Below, one piece after another: positions 7,260 through 12,842 of a stretch of 12,842 bases of DNA; the first letter of the stretch is position 1; each line of letters begins with the position of its first letter. The notes under the pieces were generated by a model, which saw nothing but the letters and a program-made list of their open reading frames with translations, was not told the origin of the DNA and did not search any database. Location: the NCBI GenBank assembly GCA_046759865.1, contig JBHIDB010000029.1:1-12842 (forward strand), given 5' to 3'. Both the position numbers and the translations under genes were made by a program. The DNA comes from JAJISK01 sp046759865 (GTDB taxonomy: Archaea; Thermoplasmatota; Thermoplasmata; RBG-16-68-12; JAJISG01).

Positions 7260-8360
7260 TCAGAGTTTGAGGACTCCGTCTACGACGAGGGGCTTGCCGT
7301 CGACTTCGAGGGTCGGGTCGGCGAGAAAGAGGGGGAAGGTGAAGTTACTCGCGTTGGTCCCGTCGAAGTCCTCGTTGTCCCCTACATTGAGCGCGACGGC
7401 ACCCTCTACAATCTCGTCGTTGAGGAACCCGAACCGGCTTTTCGGGTTGACGCCTATGGTCAGAGAACCGAGCTGGTCCGCTCCGCGGGTCCGCTTGTCG
7501 TCATCCCATCGCTTCGTCATCTGATCTGCGTTCTCCTCAGCGTGGACGTCCGTTAGACGGCCCTTTTCGAAGGTCCAAGAGAGTCCGCGTACCCACTCGC
7601 CCGCATACGGAATCGGGGTCGTGGAAACGACCTTCCCCTCCCCACTCCCCTGACGCAGGGCAATGCCTACTGACCCCTCGGGGAGGGACTGGTAGTACGT
7701 GGACTTCTTCCCCTTGACGGGGTCCAATCGTCCGATCCAGGCGGTGGGGTCCGAGCCATGAAAGGCAAAGCGAAAGTCGGTGCCTCCTGGCGCCGTGAGT
7801 CGCCCTTCCTTGGCCCCTCCGAGGCGATCCATTATTCCCTTCGCCCTGGCTTCCATCGTCTCGGGGGAGACCGCCATGGACGCCAGGACGGACTCATACC
7901 AGGGCTCGAAGTCAAAGCCGTAGACCTTCGCTCGTGTCTCCGTCACGGCTCCCAATCCAACGTACACGGACGGCACTGGATCATCCTCCCAGGGTTCCCC
8001 TGTGGCACGGGCCCCCTCGGAGTTTGCCCGCCATCGCTCTCCGGAGATCTTCTTCATGGGACCGGGGTCTTCGATGCCTCCGGCGTAGACCAGGGCCGTC
8101 ATCGTCCCGTGAAGGGCCTGTCGAAGCGTCGAGGGCTCCTGGAGCCACTCGATGGGCAGGTTCAGCATCGCGTCGTACCAGATGTCGTCCGAGTCCAGGG
8201 TGAAGATCGTATCGGCACCGGCCCGCCGGGCCTCCTTCACGATCTCCTTGGCCAGCGGGATCACGTGTTCCGTCGCGTGAATCCGGACGTTATCGTCCCA
8301 CGTGAGCTTGAGGGAATTCCTAACGATACGCTGCGCAATTGTCCCAAAATCCGCCTTCAT
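7260..8360 (-). CDS. M29-family (aminopeptidase T/AmpS-like) protein lacking the metal ligands
   Basis: Family M29 enzymes are two-metal aminopeptidases. From ATG 8360 this protein is 366 aa; a GTG one codon earlier is possible, but GGGGAG four bases before the ATG favours the ATG. The overall colinearity with aminopeptidase T is clear: APGGTDFRF, a SLPEGSV segment, QLGSLTIG, FLNDEIVEG and the final LEVDG. By my eye alignment with the Thermus enzyme, the five metal positions hold other residues: S230 for the first Glu (LPTEEV), S299 for the second Glu (LGE), A321 for His, and T341 and P343 for the His and Asp of the HxD pair. It is therefore probably not a normal metallopeptidase. It is first in an operon with the dehydratase and has its own TATA-like box. 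The family call is good; its activity is unknown. Confidence 0.75.
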   Translation of the reverse strand: MKADFGTIAQRIVRNSLKLTWDDNVRIHATEHVIPLAKEIVKEARRAGADTIFTLDSDDIWYDAMLNLPIEWLQEPSTLRQALHGTMTALVYAGGIEDPGPMKKISGERWRANSEGARATGEPWEDDPVPSVYVGLGAVTETRAKVYGFDFEPWYESVLASMAVSPETMEARAKGIMDRLGGAKEGRLTAPGGTDFRFAFHGSDPTAWIGRLDPVKGKKSTYYQSLPEGSVGIALRQGSGEGKVVSTTPIPYAGEWVRGLSWTFEKGRLTDVHAEENADQMTKRWDDDKRTRGADQLGSLTIGVNPKSRFGFLNDEIVEGAVALNVGDNEDFDGTNASNFTFPLFLADPTLEVDGKPLVVDGVLKL

Positions 8361-8388
8361 CACACTCCCCGCCGACGAAGTGCACCGT

Positions 8389-8397
8389 TACTTAAAG
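8389..8397 (-). promoter_or_regulatory. TATA-like box of the M29-like/dehydratase operon
   Basis: On the minus strand the sequence is TTTAAGTAA preceded by GGGGAAGCCCC-like GC-rich bases. Its centre is about 33 bp before ATG 8360, predicting a leader of some 8 nt. It lies directly against the 8402-8421 inverted repeat. Confidence 0.5.
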
Positions 8398-8401
8398 GGG
8401 C

Positions 8402-8421
8402 TTCCCACGAGCTAGTGGGAA
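8402..8421 (-). terminator. Perfect 7-6-7 inverted repeat between rpl40e and the M29-like gene
   Basis: TTCCCAC and GTGGGAA flank the six bases GAGCTA. The repeat begins 11 bp after the rpl40e stop and ends 4 bp before the next TATA-like box. It may be the rpl40e terminator hairpin or an operator just upstream of the promoter. Its size and shape match the repeat at 3881-3900. Confidence 0.35.
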
Positions 8422-8432
8422 TGGTCGAGTCC

Positions 8433-8582
8433 TTACTTCCGTCGCGACTCCCGGGCCTTGGGTCGGAGGTCCCTACTGCCGCACTTGCGGCACTGGGTGG
8501 CCCGTATGGCATTGCCGGCGTAGCATTTCATACAGACCTTCTTGTAGAGAAGGCGGGCCTCGGCCTCTGGGAAGCGTGCCAT
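8433..8582 (-). CDS. rpl40e: Large-subunit ribosomal protein L40e
   Basis: The 49-residue protein starts MARFPEAEARLLYKKVCMKC, nearly the archaeal L40e consensus. It carries one zinc ribbon with C17, C20, C31 and C34 (CMKC and CRKC), followed by a basic tail (DLRPKARESRRK). It is a component of the 50S subunit; the eukaryotic counterpart is made as a ubiquitin fusion, but here it stands alone as in other archaea. The start is fixed by the family sequence and by a TATA box 30 bp upstream, which implies a practically leaderless mRNA. It sits 51 bp downstream of the VOC gene on the same strand but with its own promoter. Confidence 0.95.
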   Translation of the reverse strand: MARFPEAEARLLYKKVCMKCYAGNAIRATQCRKCGSRDLRPKARESRRK

Positions 8583-8609
8583 GAGCCCCGTAAAAACGAG
8601 AGGGGCCGG

Positions 8610-8615
8610 TATAAA
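8610..8615 (-). promoter_or_regulatory. TATA box of rpl40e
   Basis: On the minus strand the region reads CCAAGCC, then TTTATA, then CC and GGCCCC. The TATA centre is about 30 bp before ATG 8582. The bases CCAAGCCTTT are shared exactly with the EamA promoter at 12663-12672. Confidence 0.7.
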
Positions 8616-8633
8616 GGCTTGGTCGCAGGCCTC

Positions 8634-9023
8634 TCAGGGGGTTTCAGGACGCCGCTGCGAGAGCCCCACGATGTTCCCATCGGGATCGAACACTGCCGCG
8701 AGCCTGGCCCCCCAGGGCTTGTCAGTGGGCGGATACTTCACGGGCGCCTTTAGGTCCACGAAGCGTTGGAACGTGGACTGCAAATCGTCCACTTCAAACC
8801 AAACGGAGACGGCTCCGGGAGACGAATCCCGTGCTCGCTCCACCCGGTCGAATCCAAGGTACGCGTTTGGGAGAGGAAAACCCAGGTGGTCGTCCCCTGT
8901 CGGCTGGGGTGCGCCGAGGCCCAGCCCCTCGCCGTAGAACTGCGCAAGCTCCTTGATCCGGGGCGTAACAACGATTACCGTGTCAAGCGTGGTTCCCGAC
9001 CGGCCGTGGGAAGGTTCGGTCAT
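8634..9023 (-). CDS. VOC (glyoxalase/bleomycin-resistance fold) protein
   Basis: The 129-residue protein has the paired beta-alpha-beta-beta-beta layout of the vicinal oxygen chelate superfamily: TLDTVIVV (strand 1), IKELAQFYGEGLGLG (helix), AYLGFDRV, then VSVWFEVDDLQSTFQRFVD, and a final FDPDGNIVGLSQ. In metal-binding members the first strand usually offers a His or Gln and the last strand a Glu; here those places look like T15 and G120, so it may bind a ligand without metal, or the metal may come from a dimer partner. The reaction cannot be named. ATG 9023 is chosen because the longer upstream frame (to 9284) is not VOC-like and overlaps the divergent reductase gene. A weak TATA-like TTATC lies 29 bp before the ATG. 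Confidence 0.75.
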   Translation of the reverse strand: MTEPSHGRSGTTLDTVIVVTPRIKELAQFYGEGLGLGAPQPTGDDHLGFPLPNAYLGFDRVERARDSSPGAVSVWFEVDDLQSTFQRFVDLKAPVKYPPTDKPWGARLAAVFDPDGNIVGLSQRRPETP

Positions 9024-9049
9024 AGGAGACCGCGGAAGCCCCACTCCCC

Positions 9050-9056
9050 GATAACT
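9050..9056 (-). promoter_or_regulatory. Weak TATA-like box of the VOC gene
   Basis: AGTTATC on the minus strand, centred about 29 bp before ATG 9023, is at the spacing seen for the clear leaderless promoters of this window. The match to a TATA consensus is poor and it lacks the downstream GGCC. Confidence 0.3.
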
Positions 9057-9120
9057 GCTTCGGGTGCAGGAACGCGCCAAACGTATTTCGCATCGAACGG
9101 GTTGGAGGCGGGGGAGGCCT

Positions 9121-9838
9121 ATGGAGCAGGTGGAGCTCGGCAAGAGCGGCATCCGCGTGTCCCGCATCGGGGTCGGGATGTGGCAGGCAGGCGTTAAGAA
9201 CCCCTGGGGGGACGACGTCAGCGACGAGGATTCCATCGCCGCCATGGTCCGGGCCCATGAACTCGGGGTCAACCTCTTCGACACCGCGGAGGGCTATGGC
9301 GCCGGGCACTCGGAGGAGGTGGTGGGTCGGGCCATCCGTGCGATCGGACGCGACGAGGTGGTCATCGCCACGAAGGTCTCTGGCAACCACCTCAGATACG
9401 ACGACGTCCAGCGCGCCTGCGATCGAAGCCTGACGCGACTCGGCGTGGACGCCATCGACGTGTACCAGGTGCACTGGCCTGATCCCCGTCCTCGCGTGGA
9501 GTCCCTTGGCCAAGGGCCTGCTAACGGGGAAGTACGACAAGGATCACAAGCCCGAGGACCCGCTGCGGACGGATCACGTCCTCTTCCGCGACATGAACCT
9601 CGCCTCGGTCGCTGAACTCCTTCGGATCATGAAGGAGGTGGGGGAGGCCCACGACCGGACGATTCCCCAGGTGGCCCTGAATTGGCACCTGTTCCACGAA
9701 GGGGTCATCCCCATCCCGGGCGCCAAGCGGCCCGCTCATGTCGAGAGCAACGTCGGGGCCGTAGGTTGGGACCTTTCGGAGAAGGAGTTCGCGCAAATCG
9801 ACGCGAGCTCAGCCGCTATCGAGATCGACCAGTTTTAG
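9121..9838 (+). pseudogene. Aldo/keto reductase with internal deletion and frameshift
   Basis: Aldo/keto reductases are NAD(P)H-dependent TIM-barrel enzymes of about 310-330 aa. The first fragment, from ATG 9121 behind GGGGGAGG, starts MEQVELGKSGIRVSRIGVG and keeps the full catalytic tetrad: D54, Y59 (FDTAEGYG), K85 (VVIATKV) and H118 (YQVHWPDP), ending near 9486. In another frame the barrel resumes from 9482 as IPVLAWSPLAKGLLTGKYDK and continues to the NADPH-binding PIPGAKRP and the stop at 9836-9838. About 70 residues that normally lie between are missing, including the SN-containing strand and helix of the barrel, and the frame is off. The first frame reads nonsense to a stop at 9615. Either a recent deletion inactivated the gene or the assembly is wrong here. 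It is divergent from the VOC gene and convergent with the membrane protein gene. Confidence 0.85.
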
Positions 9839-9863
9839 CCTCTGACAGGTCCCTCTGACCGGC

Positions 9864-10532
9864 CTACCCTCCCCTCGCTATAGCCCGCCGCCGGTTCTGT
9901 TTCAGCGTGGCGAAGAAGCCAAGGAAGATGAGCAAATAGAGAAGCCCGGAAAGAAGGAGAAAGGGCGTCACGAAGACGCTCGGTGTGGCCTCACGGATGT
10001 TGCTGTAGTGCCACAGAAGAAAGTAGGCCGAGTGAACGACGACCAGCAGGAGGTAGATCCGAGATCCGGACTGGATGTAACTCCACGACTTCCCCAGCCT
10101 CCGGAGCGCCCAGCGATTGGACGTGAGTAGGAGGAGGATGCCGTAGCTCAGGGCGATGGCTCCGAGCAGATTGCCCATCAGGAAGCTGCGATTGATAAAA
10201 TCCGCCTCTCCTGGGATGAGGTAGAAGCCCCCGAGGTCCCACTGGACCCAGCCGTCAAGGATGATGTACAAATGGGCCGCGGCGAGAAGGATCGTCCACA
10301 CGCCGAATTCGTGACGCCAGTTAAGCGCGGGGCGAAGGGCAGGGGACATCTTCGCCAAGGGACCCAAGGCCATGGTAACGACCAGCAAGACGAAGGCAGC
10401 ATCCGCGAACGACCGGTTCATGGCATGGACCCCCGTTCCCGGGCGAAGGCTGAGGAAGAAGTAGAAGAGGACGAGGGCGAGGAGCGCCACTAGCACATGA
10501 CGCCCGGCCCGGCGGACGACCGAAGTGGGCAT
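9864..10532 (-). CDS. Six-helix membrane protein of the ferric-reductase-like/MsrQ-like heme b type
   Basis: The 222-residue protein has six likely transmembrane segments near 12-29, 43-60, 76-93, 117-136, 157-175 and 186-208. Segment 3 carries H74 and H87 (WRHEFGVWTILLAAAHLYI) and segment 5 carries H167 and H175 (VVVHSAYFLLWHYS), the type of histidines that hold heme b in ferric-reductase-like transmembrane domains and in MsrQ. The LHR motif commonly seen before segment 5 reads IQSGSRIY here, with Q154 for histidine. It has no flavin or NAD domain, so an electron partner would be needed; no MsrP-like gene is visible. Its ATG lies 30 bp after a clear TATA box, implying a leaderless mRNA. It ends 25 bp from the convergent reductase remnant. 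The family call is by motif only. Confidence 0.65.
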   Translation of the reverse strand: MPTSVVRRAGRHVLVALLALVLFYFFLSLRPGTGVHAMNRSFADAAFVLLVVTMALGPLAKMSPALRPALNWRHEFGVWTILLAAAHLYIILDGWVQWDLGGFYLIPGEADFINRSFLMGNLLGAIALSYGILLLLTSNRWALRRLGKSWSYIQSGSRIYLLLVVVHSAYFLLWHYSNIREATPSVFVTPFLLLSGLLYLLIFLGFFATLKQNRRRAIARGG

Positions 10533-10551
10533 GGTCGGAGAGGCTCCGATC
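10533..10551. promoter_or_regulatory. Dyad over the predicted transcription start of the ferric-reductase-like gene
   Basis: TCGGAG (10535-10540) and CTCCGA (10544-10549) are separated by AGG, with one mismatch and one more matching pair outside. The dyad fills the space between the TATA box and the ATG, where a bound repressor would block initiation. Function is inferred from position only. Confidence 0.35.
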
Positions 10552-10557
10552 AGGCCG

Positions 10558-10565
10558 ATATTTAA
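10558..10565 (-). promoter_or_regulatory. TATA box of the ferric-reductase-like gene
   Basis: TTAAATAT on the minus strand, centred about 30 bp before ATG 10532, followed after one base by GGCC. Confidence 0.7.
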
Positions 10566-10619
10566 CCCTCGTCCTCCGGTTCTCTCCTGCGCGAAAGGGG
10601 AACGAGCCCGGTTTTTCCG

Positions 10620-11606
10620 TCAGAGGTCGTACACGGTGCCCGGTACCTTCGGGAAGGCCTGGACCTCACCGATGTGCCGTGCCCCCGCGATCCAGCCGAT
10701 AAGTCTCTCGAGGCCAATTCCCGCTCCGGCCGACGGTTTCAGCCTGCCCTCGGCGGCGAGGGATAAGAGCAGCTCGTAATTCGCGGGGTCCACCTCGTCC
10801 CGCTCGATCTTGTGGCTGATCTTTGTGTGTTCTGACTCCCGCCGGGCGCCCGACAGTACCTCGCCGATGCCCGGTAGGAACAGGTCGTAGTTGTCCCACA
10901 CGCCCGTGTCGAGATCCTCGAAGTCGTAGAACTCGCGCGGAATGTTGACCACCCAGGCCGGCTGGCGCAGATCGGCACTCAGACCCCCCTCCCAGTCCTT
11001 TTCGTACTTCTCTTCCAACTCGACCCGATCGAGGACTTGGAAGGGGGCAGCGGGGGGTTCCGTGTTGGTAACCCCGAGAAGGTCAAGCTCCGCCCCTCGG
11101 GAGCGCACCAGATCTTCCAAGAGGCCCCGGAAGACGTCTTCCACAAGACCCCGAATGTCCTCGGCGGACGCATCGCGAACTTCGAAATCGAGCTGGGTGA
11201 ACTCGTAGGTGTGGACGCCCGTCGACCCTCGTTCTCGTCGCTCGATGCGGACGTTCGGAGAGAGAGCGAACAGCTTCGGGTAGGCCAAGGAACACGCCAC
11301 CATCTTGTGGATAATCATGCTCAGTGTGGCACGGACGGTCCGCTCGTAGATCTCGACCTCGACGCGCTTTTCGATGGACGCCCCCGGGTCGGGCCACAGG
11401 GGATCCGTGGACGGGGAGAAGACAACCGGAAGCAACCAGTCGAAACCTTGCGCCAGAAACCGGGAAGTCAGGGAATTCAGAACGGCGGTTCCCACCCGCC
11501 CGATGGCCCGCTTCCTCTCCAGCTCGCTCTCGGACAACCGATCGAGGGGTCCCGGGATCGGATGGTCGACCTTGTCCGGGCCCCAGGCAGCGTCTCCTTG
11601 GCTCAT
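10620..11606 (-). CDS. Archaeal asparagine synthetase related to AsnRS/AspRS (class II catalytic core)
   Basis: This 328-aa protein has the class II aminoacyl-tRNA synthetase core but no N-terminal OB-fold anticodon domain. Motif 2 is LFALSPNVRIERRERGS followed by HTYEFTQLDFEV, with R120, H132, E135 and D140. Motif 3 is GAGIGLERLIGW with R301, followed by the family ending HIGEVQAFPKVPG. This architecture matches the archaeal asparagine synthetase known from Pyrococcus, which forms aspartyl-adenylate and transfers ammonia to make free asparagine. A tRNA-charging role is unlikely without the anticodon domain. ATG 11604-11606 is preceded by GGAGGAAGGGTG and, about 41 bp away, a weak GGTTATGCC element. 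The EamA gene ends 88 nt upstream on the same strand, so shared transcription is possible. Confidence 0.8.
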   Translation of the reverse strand: MSQGDAAWGPDKVDHPIPGPLDRLSESELERKRAIGRVGTAVLNSLTSRFLAQGFDWLLPVVFSPSTDPLWPDPGASIEKRVEVEIYERTVRATLSMIIHKMVACSLAYPKLFALSPNVRIERRERGSTGVHTYEFTQLDFEVRDASAEDIRGLVEDVFRGLLEDLVRSRGAELDLLGVTNTEPPAAPFQVLDRVELEEKYEKDWEGGLSADLRQPAWVVNIPREFYDFEDLDTGVWDNYDLFLPGIGEVLSGARRESEHTKISHKIERDEVDPANYELLLSLAAEGRLKPSAGAGIGLERLIGWIAGARHIGEVQAFPKVPGTVYDL

Positions 11607-11665
11607 GATCGCACCCTTCCTCCGACCTGTAGCTCGCCTTTCGGCATAACCTTAGCTCTTCTTCC

Positions 11666-11697
11666 TGACCCGCCTGGGTTAGGTTCGACACGGGTCA
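11666..11697 (-). repeat. Inverted repeat across the EamA stop codon
   Basis: TGACCCG (11666-11672) and CGGGTCA (11691-11697) are perfect 7-base arms with an 18-base spacer; the second arm contains the EamA stop codon. It could form a hairpin at the end of the EamA coding region, before the asparagine synthetase gene. Long spacing makes chance plausible. Confidence 0.3.
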
Positions 11698-12636
11698 CGG
11701 CTTGCCCGTGTCTGCTGGCACGGATGCGGACTCCGCTGTGCCTCGGAGGGGCACGCGGCGTCGCCACGTCGAGACGAAGACCCCGGCCAGTGTAATCCCT
11801 GCACCAATCCCGACGAGGGGGGCCAGGCTCTCGCCGGCCACAACGAGGCCGAGGAAGACCGCAACGACGGGGGTGATGAAGGCAATGAGGGACATGGTGG
11901 TCACCGGGAAGGTCCTAAGGAGGCGGACGTAACCAACGAAAGCGACAACGGTCCCGAAGACGGCGAGGTAGAGGATTGAGAGGACGCCCTGCGGCCACCC
12001 CGGCGTGACCAAAGGCTCCCCCGCCCCCAAGGAGAGGATGAGGAGGCCCACCGCCCCGATTGCCATGGCCACCGCGTTCCAGCTGTAGGGGTTCGCGTTG
12101 GGTCCCCACCGCTTGACCGCCACGGAAGCCGCGGAGGCGCAGGCAGCACTCAGGACCACGGCCAACATGGCGAGGAGCCCGACGGAGGCGGCTCCAGTCA
12201 CCCCGCCCCCGAAGATGAGGAAGACCCCGGCAAAACCCATACTGATCCCCAGGATCTTGATGCCAATGAGTCTCTCCTTTGGAACGAGGGCATGGGCCAT
12301 CAAGGCCGTCTGGAAGGGCATGGTGGCGAAGAGGATGGCCGCCAGGGCCGAGTCGAGGCCGACGGACTGCGCCCAATAAATGAGGGCGTAGTCGAAGACG
12401 AATAGGACGACGCCGACGAACACCACGACGCTCCACTCCACCCGGCCCCGGGGCCAAGGGGCCCGAATCAGGACGGTGAGGGGAAGAAGGATGGCGGCCG
12501 CGAGGAAGAAGCGCAAGGACGCGGCGAGGAGGGGCGGTGCCCCCTCCAATCCCACCTTGATGGCGAGCCAAGTACTCCCCCAGACGACGCTCAAGAGCGC
12601 GTAGATACCGTAGTCGAGGCGGGATGGGCTCCCCAC
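11695..12636 (-). CDS. EamA/DMT-family transporter (drug/metabolite exporter type)
   Basis: Taken from GTG 12636 the protein is 313 aa, the usual length, with about ten transmembrane helices in two EamA repeats. Repeat 1 starts YALLSVVWGSTWLAIKVGL and LRFFLAAAILLPL; repeat 2 covers about 150-290 and ends GESLAPLVGIGAGITLAGVF. Both termini are expected in the cytosol, and the tail is basic (WRRR). The frame stays open for 45 more codons upstream, but that part is not EamA-like, and the TATA box at 12659-12665 places the transcription start on or next to GTG 12636, so a leaderless start is strongly favoured. Members export amino acids, metabolites or drugs; the substrate cannot be read from sequence. 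The asparagine synthetase gene follows on the same strand. Confidence 0.85.
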   Translation of the reverse strand: MGSPSRLDYGIYALLSVVWGSTWLAIKVGLEGAPPLLAASLRFFLAAAILLPLTVLIRAPWPRGRVEWSVVVFVGVVLFVFDYALIYWAQSVGLDSALAAILFATMPFQTALMAHALVPKERLIGIKILGISMGFAGVFLIFGGGVTGAASVGLLAMLAVVLSAACASAASVAVKRWGPNANPYSWNAVAMAIGAVGLLILSLGAGEPLVTPGWPQGVLSILYLAVFGTVVAFVGYVRLLRTFPVTTMSLIAFITPVVAVFLGLVVAGESLAPLVGIGAGITLAGVFVSTWRRRVPLRGTAESASVPADTGKP

Positions 12637-12658
12637 GGCCCATTTCGACGCGGGCCAA

Positions 12659-12665
12659 CATAAAA
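12659..12665 (-). promoter_or_regulatory. TATA box of the EamA gene
   Basis: The minus strand reads CCAAGCC, TTTTATG, TT, GGCCC. The box centre is 26 bp before GTG 12636 and decides that start. A GGCCC/GGGCC inverted repeat (12637-12641 and 12652-12656) fills the gap to the start codon. Confidence 0.7.
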
Positions 12666-12747
12666 GGCTTGGCGCCAGCAGAGGACGGCTGCCGAAGGGA
12701 GAATACTTGATATGGGGAATCATCGTGCGAAAGCCCGGGGTGAGAAT

Positions 12748-12842
12748 GTGGGTTCGGAGACGCAAGAACACCAGACCGTACTCACATGGCCCAGATTCCT
12801 CCTGGCAACCTCTCCGGAGGACGTCCAGCGGGAGGCGGACCA
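12748..12842 (+). CDS. N-terminal part of an unidentified rightward gene
   Basis: An open frame runs to the window edge. From GTG 12748 it reads about 31 residues, beginning (V/M)GSETQEHQTVLTWPRFLLA and then TSPEDVQREAD. GGGGTGA with four spacer bases precedes this GTG and is the best ribosome binding site in the region; an in-frame ATG at 12712 is the alternative. The residue composition (charged helix-like SPEDVQREAD) looks protein-coding, and the gene would be divergent from EamA with a 111 bp shared intergenic region. I do not recognise the family from this short piece. Confidence 0.45.
   Translation, partial: MGSETQEHQTVLTWPRFLLATSPEDVQREAD

Noticed and set aside
7758..8753. Long plus-strand open frame of 331 codons
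   Set aside because: It is antisense to the M29-like gene and rpl40e, rich in Arg/Gly/Pro with no family likeness; a GC-rich shadow frame.
9024..9284. N-terminal extension of the VOC frame over the reductase gene
   Set aside because: The sequence there is antisense to the aldo/keto reductase, low in VOC similarity, and a normal 129-aa VOC protein starts at 9023.
11672..11697. TTCGA with flanking bases resembling a tRNA T-arm near the EamA stop
   Set aside because: No 5-bp T-stem, anticodon arm or acceptor pairing can be drawn around it.
12637..12771. 45-codon N-terminal extension of the EamA frame
   Set aside because: It is not EamA-like, contains the TATA box within it, and overlaps the divergent gene start.
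1..12842. CRISPR arrays, insertion sequences, integrases or defence genes
   Set aside because: No regularly spaced direct repeats, transposase or integrase motifs, or recognised defence proteins were seen on either strand.

Overview
The window reads as a chromosomal segment of a GC-rich archaeon. The evidence is a ribosomal protein L40e gene, TATA boxes placed 26 to 31 bp before start codons (leaderless transcripts), an archaeal-type topoisomerase IA with C-terminal zinc ribbons, an AsnRS-derived asparagine synthetase, and GTG starts. The gene content and PurC type would fit a heterotrophic member of the Thermoplasmatota. That placement is an inference from remembered family sequences, not a computed phylogeny.

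Layout from left to right. Positions 1-845 hold the end of purC (purine synthesis), cut by the window edge. Positions 890-3805 hold one apparent operon, ilvE-sucC-sucD: branched-chain aminotransferase plus both subunits of an ADP-forming succinyl-CoA synthetase. Position 3996 starts topA behind its own strong TATA box. topA runs convergently into, and overlaps by 22 bp, a leftward two-gene unit (8360 to 6272): an M29 aminopeptidase-like protein followed by a PLP-dependent threonine/serine dehydratase. Further right on the minus strand are rpl40e (49 aa) and a VOC/glyoxalase-fold protein. Divergent from these is an aldo/keto reductase gene that has lost roughly 70 codons and its frame (9121-9838). 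The last part is leftward: a six-helix ferric-reductase-like membrane protein, an asparagine synthetase of the AsnRS-paralog type, and an EamA/DMT transporter. A rightward gene of unknown function starts near 12748 and leaves the window.

Most genes are ordinary metabolism and information processing. I did not find a defence system, mobile element, CRISPR array, rRNA or tRNA, and no gene-free stretch exceeds 300 bp. Points worth a second look are: the M29-like protein, in which every expected metal ligand appears replaced; the internally deleted aldo/keto reductase; a GGCC element directly downstream of the TATA box in four promoters, two of which also share ten identical upstream bases; an exact 83-residue tandem duplication of zinc ribbons in TopA; and several perfect inverted repeats between genes or over transcription starts.
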